Notes under the pieces: model-generated
The model's database searches: none
Told to the model about the DNA's origin: nothing
What the model saw: only the letters and a program-made list of their open reading frames with translations
Shown here: positions 37,440 to 47,929 of the stretch, one piece after another
Layout of the letters: every line of letters starts with the position of its first letter
Position numbering within the stretch: the first letter of the stretch is position 1
From: Plasmopara viticola
Taxonomy: Eukaryota; Oomycota; Peronosporomycetes; Peronosporales; Peronosporaceae
DNA length: 64,000 bases
Assembly: GCA_001695595.3 (NCBI GenBank)
Contig: MBPM02000007.1
Coordinates: 868,001-932,000 of the forward strand
Direction of reading: 5' to 3'
Translations under genes and position numbers: made by a program

Positions 37440-37990
37440 ATATCATCATCCTTTAAACGAAAAATCAGCTTTGATACAAAGGTTCGGCTTTATGTAACAA
37501 CCTTTTACACAAAGTGTGCAAATTTTGATAAAGTAGAAGAGGGTGGACGAGCTGCAATAGCACTTTGCGTATGGTGCTCTCGTTAAAAATAAATAGTACA
37601 AGAACATTGTTCGTCTAATCCAAAATCATTTTTTAAGAGTTCTATATTAGGACGTCGAATAATGTTGGGCAGCTGGATGAGAAGCATTCTTGCAAGCAGC
37701 ACAACGTGCAAAAGTTTAATGTAGTCCGCGGTTTAAAGCAGAAAAAAATGATGGTCCGAGCAAGACGCAAACAGTCGCACCTAAAACTATTCAGTGGTTA
37801 CTTGTTGAGAATCGAGAAGTTGATCTCGAAAAGAGATTTTTGCCGCATTTAAATTCGTGCCTTTCCGCAGACTCGATCGTTTTTGTAAGTCGAGTGCTTT
37901 TAAGTAGAACAAAATGCCTCACCCACGGCATGTACAGCAATTTCTCTCACGTGAGTCTTTTTGTTGAGATGTTACTGTAATTTCCTGATG
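37440..37990 (-). repeat. R repeat, copy 3 (inverted)
   Basis: Contains ttcttgcaagcagcacaacg (about 37688). Its right part (about 37850-37960) matches 39590-39680 in R copy 5, so the R family extends at least that far. It is broken by stops in all frames. Confidence 0.5.
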
Positions 37991-39045
37991 TGATAATGCT
38001 CACAGTGTGATTAGACGTTAAGCGGCTACGGACGTTACTTACTACGTAGTCTAATTTCCCTGTCGAGAAGTTCCTCTTACGATCGCTAGATGGGTATTTT
38101 TCAAGTACTTTGGAAAAATGCGAGGCGTGTTAAAGTCATGATAGCAACTGCAGAGCCTGATTCGGGTATGCTATTTATGGTTTTCCGTCGTCACCGGCAA
38201 ATTTGCCGGTAACAGCTATTACGCAAAATAATAAAATATTCTTAAAACACATATGCTTGAGTACTATCCATAGAAATACGCGACAAACCAGAAGAAAGTT
38301 CAAGATGTCCCATAATTAATGGGAATCGAGAAGCCCTATTGGCTCAAATAATTTAGTGTAAAAAGCCGGTGAAGTGAAGAAGGATGATAGCCATTTTTTA
38401 AAATGGTAGCAGTCGATGGCTAAGAGCCCCTTGTTAAGCTGTAGAAAAAAGAAGAAGACGTAAGAGCTGTCCAGTTAACATCACATCTCAATTTGTTTCG
38501 ACCAAAAGGCACTCCCCCTCCTTCGCCACTTTGCCCCGCTCGCCGCCCAAGCCTCGTCTGACAACCGACACCCAATAAGCATCCTCCGCGACTATGTTAT
38601 ATTTTACGTCATACCAAAGGCGGCGTATACAAAACCGTTGTCCGTATTATCACCATCAGCCGTGTTAACTACATTTTCGTTCTTACAGAACGATTACGAA
38701 CGTAATAAGCTTTTAAATTACTGAAGTGTCCGAGTATTCAAATGGGCTACACGCTGTGGTCTCATAACTAGTGTTTTTTTAAGCAACCTGTTGCTTAACG
38801 TTCTGCTACAACGAACGATAAATATTAGTCTGGCCAGCACACTTGACATTTTGTCAGATTCCTGTATTCCTCCAAATTTAGGGCAAAAAAGGAGACAACT
38901 TAAATAGATCGACAGTCAAGCAGTGTGAGGTAACAAGAAGGAAGTATAAGTCGATGACATGGATTGTCATCACTCTCTTAGAGCGCCGATACTTTGCCGT
39001 TGTAACAAGACTTTGTGTGCTTTCGTCGTATGCTAAAACATAAAC
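37991..39045. other. No assignable gene; a GC-richer block at 38.46-38.72 kb
   Basis: Mostly AT-rich. The stretch 38500-38600 is markedly GC-richer and C-rich (actccccctccttcgccact) and ends in AT-rich DNA. It could be a fragment of an LTR or promoter, but no second copy was found in the window to test this. Confidence 0.3.
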
Positions 39046-39049
39046 AAAA

Positions 39050-39740
39050 TGACACAACCTCGATCTTTAGGCTAATCAATTGATAAAATTTTGCGATTGC
39101 AGCGTCGCCAATTCGTCATCGGTATTAGTCACACTCTTTAATAGCAGTACATCCACGCACTTGGACCATAAACTGAACAGAGTGCGAGTTCTTATCTTTA
39201 TTAGCAGGTAAATAAGTGAGCTGCAATTATAAATGTACGCGCCTTCTTTCTCCTTCACTAAAGGAGCATTATCAACACTAGCGAAAAGTAGCAGGAGAGA
39301 GGAGGAGCTGCAGTAGCGCCAGATTTTGAGGTGTATTTGTTGCTGCCGAGTGACACAAGGCGGTTGTACATTTAGACTGGGTCATTATTACAGGGTCCAC
39401 AAAAGGACAAACGTCATATCATGTTTGGCAGCAATAATTTTTTTTGCAAGCAGCACCACACACACAAGTGTAATGCCGAAATGAAAGAGCTTGATGGGCC
39501 GATCAAGAAGCAGACAGGTGTACCTTGAAGCGTTTTCGTCAAGCTAGATTCCTACGTGTTAAGTTCTAAAAGTAGCTCACAACAAGTAAACGGTGTTTCT
39601 TTGGCTCCGTGCCTTTGTGTCGACTCGATCATTTCTAAGGCTCGAGTTAATCACTCCGGTCCCATCGTGGAAATAAATTTTTCGACGTCTACGACCTACG
39701 TCAGCATCACATTAGTCTCTTCCACGCGAGGTGTTTGTGT
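39050..39740 (-). repeat. R repeat, copy 5, with attached D-family string
   Basis: Forms the left arm of an inverted pair with 40390-40920. The matching segment includes caaatacacctca and agcaacaccacacac-type strings on the R side. On the D side the plus-strand reading is SSSVLVTLFNSSTSTHLDHK (about 39100-39160). It links the R and D families in one piece of DNA. An open plus-strand stretch at 39556-39882 (108 codons) shows no recognisable domain. Confidence 0.55.
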
Positions 39741-39988
39741 TCGTCGCAACGGGTTTGTATTCCGACTTACTGAAGTAATAGGTGTCAAGGTGTTTCGTAC
39801 GTTGAAAATAACTCGAAGGGTTGGTGGCCTGAATCGAATATATGATGTATTGTACCTTCTTACGTTCCACTCAAGCCATTAGGGGTGTAATTTAACACTT
39901 TGCATCTTCTTTTTTCTGGATTGTAGTGTTACAATGGCAAAAACATATTTTCCCTAATTCTTTTCCGATTTAAATACACCCTCTTAAG

Positions 39989-40231
39989 CTAATTTTCTCC
40001 GCGACTTGATTTTCGACTTTGCACGCGGTATTGGCCGACCGTGTACGCAACTAACTGCTTTACAATCTTGTTACCGCGATGCGCTAACGATATGTTTCGC
40101 AAGTCATGCGTCCACAATCCAAGTTGAGAGAGAAAAGCTTTCGCCTTCTCGCTTGTGGCGGGGAGCAACAATAAACTCGTTGTGACGAACGCAAAATTTT
40201 CGAGTGGAAAAGATTGCTGCGATACCGCCAT
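39989..40231 (-). pseudogene. LWY effector C-terminal scrap fused to R sequence
   Basis: The minus-strand reading begins with R-type sequence (AVSQQSFPLENFAFVTT, reverse of about 30965-30895). It changes after LLLLP to ATSEKAKAFLSQLGLW, which matches the C-terminal end of effector copy 1 (ATSEKAKFLLTQLEKW). The rest of the effector is absent. The 80-codon frame is open, but a functional protein is unlikely. Confidence 0.6.
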
Positions 40232-40389
40232 AAGTAAAAGACATCCGAATTATTTTTCACGATGAGATCAAGTGGTCTTTTTCGAACCAGAAAATGAGCA
40301 AGACAACACAAAAGCGCGAAGCCAAAATGTGAGCTACTTACCAAGTAATAATTTAGCTTGGAGGAAATGGTAAAAAAGGCAGCAACTAT

Positions 40390-40920
40390 TTGCTCCTAGC
40401 TCAGTCCATAAGGTCCTTTTCCTCTTACATTGCGAACTACTTCACACTTGCATGCGTCGTGCTGCTTGCAAAAATATGTTCCCCATTCAGCTGCCGACCA
40501 TGGTACGATGTATGTCGTCCTAAAGAACTCTCAGCGATCTTCTTACGCGTTTTGACTGCAACAAATACACCTCAATACGTGATGCTACTGCTGCTCCTCC
40601 ACCTTCTACTCCTTCCTTCTTTTTGAGCGCTAATAATGCTCATTCAAGTAGAAAGATATAAAAATGCGTGGTATCATGCTTTCGTGATTACTCGCTCTGC
40701 TTTCCATCAAACTATTTAACTTTGTAGTCAAAGTGTGTGAGTGTATCTTTCTCAAAGAGTATGATCAATGTCGATGACAAATTGGCTGCGCCGCAATCGC
40801 AATTTTCATCAATTGATCTGTCACGGTTTAGCCTTAATGGAGGGCTGCGACACAAATTGAAATATCTTCATCTTTTTCTTGGACCAGGCCGTTACATTGA
40901 GCACAACTCGAATGTTTAAA
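40390..40920 (+). repeat. R repeat, copy 4, with attached D-family string
   Basis: Right arm of the inverted pair with 39050-39560. Contains gcgtcgtgctgcttgcaaaa (about 40454) and caacaaatacacctcaatac (about 40559). The minus strand at about 40830-40750 reads ANLSSTLIILFEKDTLTHF, the D-family signature. The plus strand has a 78-codon open frame with TLACVVLLAKICS. Confidence 0.6.
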
Positions 40921-41487
40921 GGAGTCATGAAAGTGATATTTATCTTAAGTCCATCTCATAGCTGTAATAACGAAGAAAGTCGAGAGGTGAGGTATTGATT
41001 GCATTCTATTGCACACTTTAGGTAACAGGTCGCTATATTAATTTATAACAAGACTTCTCGTTTAGCGTTTGCATACTAAAGCAATTCATAGGTACATGAT
41101 TGAATAAAGTCCCTTCCTAGAATGCGGTAGCACATAAAGTCGCTTATCAAGAAGTAGAACATTGACGGAACACTCATATTTTGTATACTAAAATTAATCT
41201 TATAATTGCAGTCTACTGCACACTAAAGACCGGCAGTCGTTCGTCAGAATGTTGCATACCTTCCTACGCAAAGCAACATTTGCTGCTATAGTTGCGGCAA
41301 GCATCAAGCTTTAAATAGTTGCTGGTAGGAACCGCACTTTTAGAATGAAAAATGCGCTAGAGTGGAATGACCAACACGACTAGACTAAAAAATTTCATCT
41401 TGAGGATTGGAAAAAATATTTTAAGTCGAGGGAATTTCGAGCACGCGCAAACAATTGCGGTAAAAAAAATACTTAACTGTACTGTAA
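40921..41487. other. No assignable gene
   Basis: AT-rich spacer without visible coding or repeat content. Confidence 0.4.
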
Positions 41488-41795
41488 TGTATTACGTTAT
41501 CGCGTCGCCAAGTTATGCACGTGCTAGGCTCAGTCTGGCTAGTCCACGGCATAGAGTATACGTCGGGTTTCGTTCGGCGGGCAGTGCACCCAGCACCGAG
41601 GTCGTGAGGGTCTTCCATTTTTTTTAGCTCTGACTTGGTAAGAGCCCAGGTGGCCTGGCGCTGGAGACCGTCGCGTCAAGGGTGAGACTCGTTAGAGACC
41701 TGCAGATGCCCGAGAGCACCTGCCCGAAGCGCGCGAGCATTTAGCCCCCGCGCTTGGAAGGAGGGCGTCACCCCAACCATTTCCGAGAGACTTTG
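41488..41795 (+). mobile_element. LTR-like fragment, copy 1
   Basis: A GC-rich block starting TGTAATGTATTACG whose reverse complement is found at 52945-53265 with a few changes and a short indel. It begins with TG as LTRs do. Homology stops just after ccccaacc-ttccga, so the 3' end is truncated or diverged here. No internal coding region is attached. Confidence 0.65.
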
Positions 41796-41929
41796 TATGG
41801 AACTAGTACTATCTGGCATTAAGATTTCAGTTTTCAGCGGCTGGGGGAATAGCATTTTGTACAATACCGTGCTTTGTAGTATTATCAGTCAATCATATAT
41901 ATTTTAATATTAATAGCAATAAGTCAATT

Positions 41930-43830
41930 AATATAAGATTCATGACTTACTTACCTGAAGCATACCAAAGAAATGAGGCAGCCATCACACGCCCTCTCGA
42001 AGAGAGTTTTATCTCAAGAATCGTGAGAGGAGCTCAAAAACTCAAAGAAAGTACATCGAGAGCAAATTCGGGAGCGAAAAAAACCTTTTCGAAATATTAA
42101 TCCAAATCAGCGTAATCTATTTTCTTTTAATTGAAGTACTGTAAGTTGAGGTGGTTATAGTAAGTGAATTTGATACATGATTTTAAGTAAGATTTTCTGG
42201 AAATAATATTGCCAACGATATGTCAATCGAAGGACTAAAGCATTTACGTCTTAGACCTGGCAATTGGAGTACAAGCTACCGCTTGAAGGTACGTGGCCAC
42301 GCTGGTATATTGGTGTATAAAGGAATACCAACCCATCCGAAGAATTTGAAGCATATTGCCGAGCACTATGAATTTAGCGAGGCTAACTTAAGACTCACCT
42401 ATCACTGAAAATAGCAATGACCCGCGGAATACGCAGCGAGTGTTATGATAAACTTGATAATGTGCTTCTTATGCAAAAGAAGGCTTACAAGGTCAATCTT
42501 GCACTCGGATATACTTTGTACGACCTTGTTGGTGATGCTGAGTTCTACTTTTTTCAATCATAGCCAACACCAATGTCTATGACAGACCATTCGTAGTAGA
42601 TTGCAGGGCCGATGCAAAAAAGGTAAATGCGGGAATACGTTCGGAAGGGCTATCGAATACTCTAAGTATCCGAATTCTGGGGAAAAGATAAAATCGATCA
42701 ATGCTTCTAAAATCTTGATCGATTGCCGCGATCACGATCTTGGCAATAACGGTGCTGTAATTCCTGACTTCAATATAATAGTAGATAACATTACCAACTT
42801 TTCACGAACCAAAAACAATTGTGTATTCTATTGCATTGCACACCATTTACAAGAAGGAAAGAATCAACGAATAGTTGTAGCTCAAGTGAAAGAAGCATTC
42901 AAGCAATATTGTACCTACAAAAGGTTATGATTCTCACTCAATCTTTACAAAGGCGTCGAGCCAATCGATTTGCTTGAGTTTGATCGAAGATTGTTTCAAG
43001 CTAAATATCAATGCATATGGATATGACCTCATGCTAATTCGGTCGATTGCATTAGACCTACTGTAGGTAAATATGATAATACACTCGATATTATTTCTCA
43101 TGATGGCATGCCCTCTACAGCAGAGATAGAAACAGGGTCCAGTCGCGGAGCTACTGCTCCAAGCGCTCAATAGCTTTTGAAAACAGCGAGATGATGCGAG
43201 CTCATATGAGGAACAAATGTGAACAAATTAACTTGAAATTCCTTTGTGCCAAAACTAGCCATTTACACACCACCTGAGATCACAATCAAGAAGTTGATCA
43301 ATAAGTACTCGGTCAAAATATTGATCACTACCTCGATCACTTCGTTGTTAACAACTTCGAGGCAATTCTAAAGCCAATCACTGAGGCACATGGACCCAGT
43401 ATGATGTATGATAATCAGCATGTTCCTGTTTCGATTAATATTTAGATAGTTTGGCTAAGAAGAAAAGGTGTTAACTTCGCGCAGAGCCAAAATTATTGGC
43501 TGATGTTATGATCAATTACATCAATGGGGTGGTGGATGTCATTAGCGACTGCCATAAAAACGAAATAATAGAAAAAAAAGCTAAAAAAAAACTTGAAAGG
43601 CTAAAAAAAACATAAAAAAATAAACGAACTTAAGGCTATCTGCCATTCGATAAAGAAGGGTCCATCTGTTCTTGAAGAGGCTATACCAATATTATAAAAG
43701 GCATTGCGCTTGAAGATATTTTTAAAAAGCATCCTCTCGAGTAATCAAAATTACATAATTACATGGGATTGAAAGATCAACTAGCTGACAATTGTCAATT
43801 TGCAACTAAAATTAAGTGGTTATGGACGTA
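41930..43830 (+). pseudogene. Polinton/Maverick-like DNA polymerase B relic (copy B)
   Basis: Opposite-strand relative of 4.56-7.27 kb. A small N-terminal frame (TYLPEAYQRNEAAITR at about 41943) is followed by an open frame at 42220-42408 (HLRLRPGNWSTSYRLKVRG). Then comes 42601-42930 with NNCVFYCIAHHLQEGK, better preserved than in copy A, and the exonuclease I-like region at about 43341 reads VVNNFEA. The catalytic Asp seen in copy A (VVYDFEA) is thus Asn here. A poly-A rich stretch at 43563-43635 disrupts the following part, and homology ends before the exonuclease III region. Many stops make this a pseudogene. Its 5' side lies close to the LTR fragment. Confidence 0.6.
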
Positions 43831-44500
43831 ACATACTAATCTGTTTTTCCTCTTGGAAACTGGTAAATGCATAACGTGTTAACGGCCACAAAAAAGCTTG
43901 ATCTGAATGTATCATGTAGCATCATTTTTCGGTAGCAAATACAACACCGTTGTTCGAAATAACGCCATCAGACGTGTCATCCATAGCTTTTCAAGAAGCA
44001 AGACCCAAGGCGATGATTTGGTGCTTTTTTATGTGTTCGGGGTGTTCCTGTAAAAAAAATGCTTCGCAAATTAAGTACAGGCACAAAATTTGACGTAACA
44101 AAAATGGCGACTAAGTTTTTCTGCAATCAATACAGATGATGAGATAGACGAACAAGATAAATGGGCACGGCGTAGATGACAGAGAACTTATTGACAAGTG
44201 ATCGTTTCAAGGTCTCTGCACGCCAGTCACCAACTTTTATAAAATTTAAGACACCATTTCATGCTATTTCTTCGGTCGAGGTGGCTATTATAACACAAAA
44301 TCAAAATCACCTTTGTTGAAGCATTATAAAAAAGATGTTATTGCAAAAAAAATAATTTGCGCTGCAGTTGTCATGCATCGCGGGTTGTTTTTGCGAAAAT
44401 ATTATAGCCTAGAAAATAACTACAAATGCAGTATTCGCCGTTCAAACCCACAGTGTTACGCAATAAAATTAGCGATGGGCGCCTTGACTTACAACTTAAT
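43831..44500. other. 3' flank of effector copy 4; no gene
   Basis: Between the end of the polymerase relic and the effector stop codon only short open stretches are seen. No terminator or polyadenylation signal could be assigned with confidence. Confidence 0.4.
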
Positions 44501-44503
44501 GCC

Positions 44504-46393
44504 CTAATACCTTTTTGGAGTGCGACCTAAGCCATGCCTCCATTGAGTATAAAGTAACTTCGCCTTTTTGCGCGTTCTCTGGTCTTTATATGCCGCTTTC
44601 AAAATTCTACTCAACTTTGCGACGCCGAAGCGATCAGTGAGCGTCGAAAACATATGATTCGGTTGATATGGGGTGCTCTCGTAGAACGCCTTCGTGTAGT
44701 CCTCCCAAAATTTCGAGCTTGGCTCATTCATAAAAAGTATGTCGAAGTAGTCTGTCTTCGATTCTTCGAGCACGAGCATATCCACAATATCAGACGGAGG
44801 TACCCTTTGCATTAACCAGTTCGATGTCATCTCTTCCAAGTACATTTCGTCTGCGATGACGTTGGTAGTCTCTGGTGAAATCAAAATCTTGAGAATAGTG
44901 CTACTCGCCAAGCGTTTGTCAGCTTTACCCAACACTTGCCAATTCACATCATGCAGCATTATCATAAGCTGCTGGAAATCGATGTTTGCGGTGCGCGTAA
45001 AGTCCTCGACATCTTTGCTAAGATCGTTGTAGGATTTTAAGTAGCGCACCCAAAATCTTTTCGATGACTTATTTCGAAAGTAGATATAGAATTTGTTAGC
45101 GTCTGCTTCACCGCGCATCAGCATGGACAAAACAACGGACGGAAGTGTTCTATCCCACAGCAAGATCGACATCAGGTTAAACACATTTTCATGGCTCGAG
45201 CTGAGATGGGCATTGGATGGTGCAATCAGCATTTTCAAAATAGTGCTGTACGCCATGAATTTGTCAGTTGCAGGCAACTCTTGGTCAACCACCGCAAACA
45301 GCATTTGCAAAAGTTGCTCGAAATCCAAATTTGCATTAAACGTAAAGTCCTTATCTTGACTTATCGCATTGTACACTTTTAGATATCGCAGCCAAAAGCT
45401 CTTTGATAACTCGTTCGAGAAAAGGATGGTGACCTGATCAGCTTTCGCTTTACCTTGTACCAGCATGGACACAATTTTTGACGGGGGTTTGTTCACATCC
45501 AACCAAATTTTCAACAAACTATCAAGAAAACCCTGATGGTAAAAATTCTTGAGCGAAAGTAAAGCTCCGAGCAAGGCAGTATCCTCAGACAACAAGTGGG
45601 AGACAGAAAACGCAGCACTGACTGCGTGATCCTTGTAAAGCAAAATACTTAAGTAGCTGATCAGAGTGGTAAACTCCTTTGATTGTAGCATCTCGTTTTT
45701 AACGTGCTTCCTCAAGTATGCGAAGATATGGCCACGACGAGTCTGATAAATTTCCTCTACCGTATGTCGCTCTTGATGAGTAAGCTCGTCGTAAAGACTA
45801 GGCAATTTATCATGAATCAGGGTCTTGATGTGATCGTCGGCGAATTTAGCCAAGTTAATGGCCAAAGCTTTCGTATCTTCAGCATTGGCCGCGGTAATTA
45901 ATATCTTAGATAATGTTTCAGCGTCATAAACGACCGACATTGCGGCAACAGTAAACTCGAATACATTCTCCTCAAAATGATGGCCGAGAGTGTAGACAAA
46001 ATAGGCCCATTTGATCCATTGAACGTCAGATAAGACGTTGCCTGTCGTGCCCCTTGGACCCAATTTTTCGTAGACTACTTTTGGATTCATTTTGTGACTT
46101 AAAAATGGATTTAAGTGTCGACTTTTTAAACCTCCCATGATTTTCCCTTCTTTACTTTTTCCCATTAGTTTGGCAAACTCTACAAATGTCATCTCTGCCC
46201 TGTCTTCGTCATCGACATTCGTCTGCTCATGAGTCTCTGTGACCACTGACGCAGCAACATCGTCACGAAGAAATGTGGGTGGAGACGCCATACGTGACGT
46301 GGCCAATTCGACCTCCGTCTTCGTTGTGTCAGCGATTGCATTCGCAACAGTGGCACTGGTCAGTAGTGCCATGCGTAAGTAGCAAAACCGCAT
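44504..46393 (-). CDS. Secreted LWY-repeat effector, copy 4, intact
   Basis: 629 codons without a break. The ATG at 46393 is chosen because it opens the signal peptide (MRFCYLRMALLTSA, cleavage expected near residue 21). An in-frame extension of 32 codons upstream falls in the conserved leader DNA and is not protein-like. No RXLR is present; an EER-like VDDEDRAEM lies at residues 60-68. A first WY module has Trp126, Trp129 and Tyr131. Three LWY-type modules follow, with Trp297/Trp334/Tyr337, Trp413/Trp448/Tyr451 and Trp526/Trp563/Tyr566, about 115 residues apart, each with a PPS or LPS loop. The C-terminus is basic. No membrane segment follows the signal peptide. In Phytophthora, LWY proteins are secreted and act inside host cells as modular helical scaffolds. 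For this protein the target is unknown. It is the only undamaged copy here and may be under selection or simply young. Confidence 0.85.
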   Translation of the reverse strand: MRFCYLRMALLTSATVANAIADTTKTEVELATSRMASPPTFLRDDVAASVVTETHEQTNVDDEDRAEMTFVEFAKLMGKSKEGKIMGGLKSRHLNPFLSHKMNPKVVYEKLGPRGTTGNVLSDVQWIKWAYFVYTLGHHFEENVFEFTVAAMSVVYDAETLSKILITAANAEDTKALAINLAKFADDHIKTLIHDKLPSLYDELTHQERHTVEEIYQTRRGHIFAYLRKHVKNEMLQSKEFTTLISYLSILLYKDHAVSAAFSVSHLLSEDTALLGALLSLKNFYHQGFLDSLLKIWLDVNKPPSKIVSMLVQGKAKADQVTILFSNELSKSFWLRYLKVYNAISQDKDFTFNANLDFEQLLQMLFAVVDQELPATDKFMAYSTILKMLIAPSNAHLSSSHENVFNLMSILLWDRTLPSVVLSMLMRGEADANKFYIYFRNKSSKRFWVRYLKSYNDLSKDVEDFTRTANIDFQQLMIMLHDVNWQVLGKADKRLASSTILKILISPETTNVIADEMYLEEMTSNWLMQRVPPSDIVDMLVLEESKTDYFDILFMNEPSSKFWEDYTKAFYESTPYQPNHMFSTLTDRFGVAKLSRILKAAYKDQRTRKKAKLLYTQWRHGLGRTPKRY

Positions 46394-46520
46394 GACGAAA
46401 AATTGGCTGTGACGCGAAATTGCACGCTCTGCACACAAAAGTGGATTGAAAGGCGTAAGATAGAGTAACTTGCGATGGTAGGCACACACCAGGCAGAGTA
46501 AGTGAGTACGCTTCGTGAAT
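46394..46520 (-). promoter_or_regulatory. Conserved leader and possible initiator, copy 4
   Basis: On the minus strand CTCACTTACTCTGCCTGGTG begins at 46506, about 113 bases before the ATG, followed by TGTGCCTACCATCGCAAG as in the other copies. It is conserved in DNA but not in reading frame, which supports a regulatory or untranslated role. Confidence 0.5.
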
Positions 46521-46985
46521 CGCGGTAGTGTGGGTGCTTATCCTACAATAAGTCAGACAATTAGTTGGTGGACTATATATTCATTAAAGGACATAGTCTA
46601 CTTGCACCAAATTGTGAGGCAATTGCGAAGGTACTGGGAAGTAGCAGCAATAAACACTGGTTGCGGGAGCACTAAAGGTCAGCGTGATATAATTGGAAGA
46701 AATATTAGAAAATTGCAAGCATGATATTTTTTATAAAATTTTTGTGAGGTATGCATGTCACTTTTCTCGATCTTTTGATTCTACTCAGGAATGCTGAACA
46801 CTGACACACTTCCTTGACAACTTTTGGTGGGTCGTAGACGTCGCGCTTCTTCCTACAACAATGAAAGCGGTGCATAATGACTACGTAGCATATTCTAAAA
46901 GTGGTGGCCACGACTTTATAGGCCGCTAATCACGCGTCCACGACGCCAGTCACCGCATCAAACTGTGCCTCACGTTGCTTAACAA
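46521..46985. other. Spacer between effector copy 4 and its divergent partner
   Basis: No gene. The part at 46790-46930 (gggtcgtagacgtcgcgctt and following) resembles 62660-62800 upstream of relic 7, so both belong to the same duplicated unit. Confidence 0.5.
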
Positions 46986-47760
46986 GGATGGAAATCAAGC
47001 TCTTATACACGAAGAACAAAAGCATGGCACAATTGGTAGTGGAGGCAATTAATAGCCGTCAGATTAAAGTTTTGGAGAATAGGATAGAATTGGGCAGCGC
47101 GCGTCGAAGGGTTGCTGGTCTTTTATGTTATGAACAGCAATTTTGCGGCAACAGAAGCTGTATCAAGCTCTTCAGGTAAAAATATCGGACCTAAACCATG
47201 ATTGAAGTTAAAATTTAATGTAATGATTTTGATATGCTAACTTTAAGGTGTTATGGTGAGCAGCGCGGAATTCCGAAAGTGCTTGTACTCTTAGAGGGTG
47301 TAGTCAAAGAGTGGCAGGAATTAAAGTGAGAGGCTTAACAGGAGCAAGTGAGTATCTGTTAAATGGTGGGGATTAAATTCGCGGCAGATGCGACCTTGAA
47401 TGAGACGCAAGTACCGGCAATGGCAGAGTTGTGGGTACGTGACATGATGCCTTGAGTCGAGGTCAGCGTTTCGTGTTGTATGTTCTGTCAAGTTAAAAGT
47501 ACATTGTAATGCCGGCGCAGTGCCGAATCGACATTTACCGCTTGTGGTAAAGCCGTGCGTAGCAGTCATGGTAGTGCTCAAGAGAATAAGAGACTGCTCT
47601 AATAAACGCCAAAGAGGTGGCTGCTCAAGAACGTGTTGCACGATTAGAGCGCGACTTGGACGGCAGATATTGCGAGATAGCAATATCTGCCGTCCAAGTC
47701 GCGCTCTAATTGCGGGTTATATAGGTCAATGGATGGGTATCAACTGGGAATAGCAAGGTT
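46986..47760 (+). pseudogene. D-family relic, divergent partner of copy 4
   Basis: The best preserved proximal part of the D family. An open frame at 46988-47179 reads MAQLVVEAINSRQIKVLENR and then SARRRVAG...EQQF, which is heptad-like. After a GT-starting gap that could be an intron (about 47178-47247), CYGEQRGIPKVLVLLEGVVK follows, then ETQVPAMAELWVRDMM (about 47400-47447) and AKEVAAQERVARLERDLDGR (about 47605-47665), again coiled-coil-like. Stops separate these pieces. Relic 7 has a matching partner at 62862-63440. No known domain was recognised; coiled-coil character is inferred from the residue pattern. Confidence 0.5.
47643..47710. repeat. Perfect 31-base inverted repeat (hairpin)
   Basis: Left arm 47643-47673, six-base spacer gagata, right arm 47680-47710, with no mismatch. 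The left arm is D-family coding sequence (LERDLDGRYC). The right arm is its exact reverse complement. Beyond the arms the sequences do not mirror each other. Confidence 0.95.
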
Positions 47761-47929
47761 TCGCAAGCAATTAGCTAAGTTTTGCAAGCAGAGTGTAGTG
47801 TTTTACAAGCACATTCCTGCGGAAAGTGTGTAGCAAACTGTTGAGAGAAAAAAACTCTAGCAAAAATCTAAGTTTGGCGAGGCAAAGCGTGCCACCGAGG
47901 GTTAGTAAAATTGCCCGCCAGGGAATTAA

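Noticed and set aside
43563..43635. A-rich stretch encoding many Lys as a possible nuclear-localisation or poly-A tail
   Set aside because: It sits inside the polymerase B relic with a stop in the run, and no retrocopied gene precedes it.
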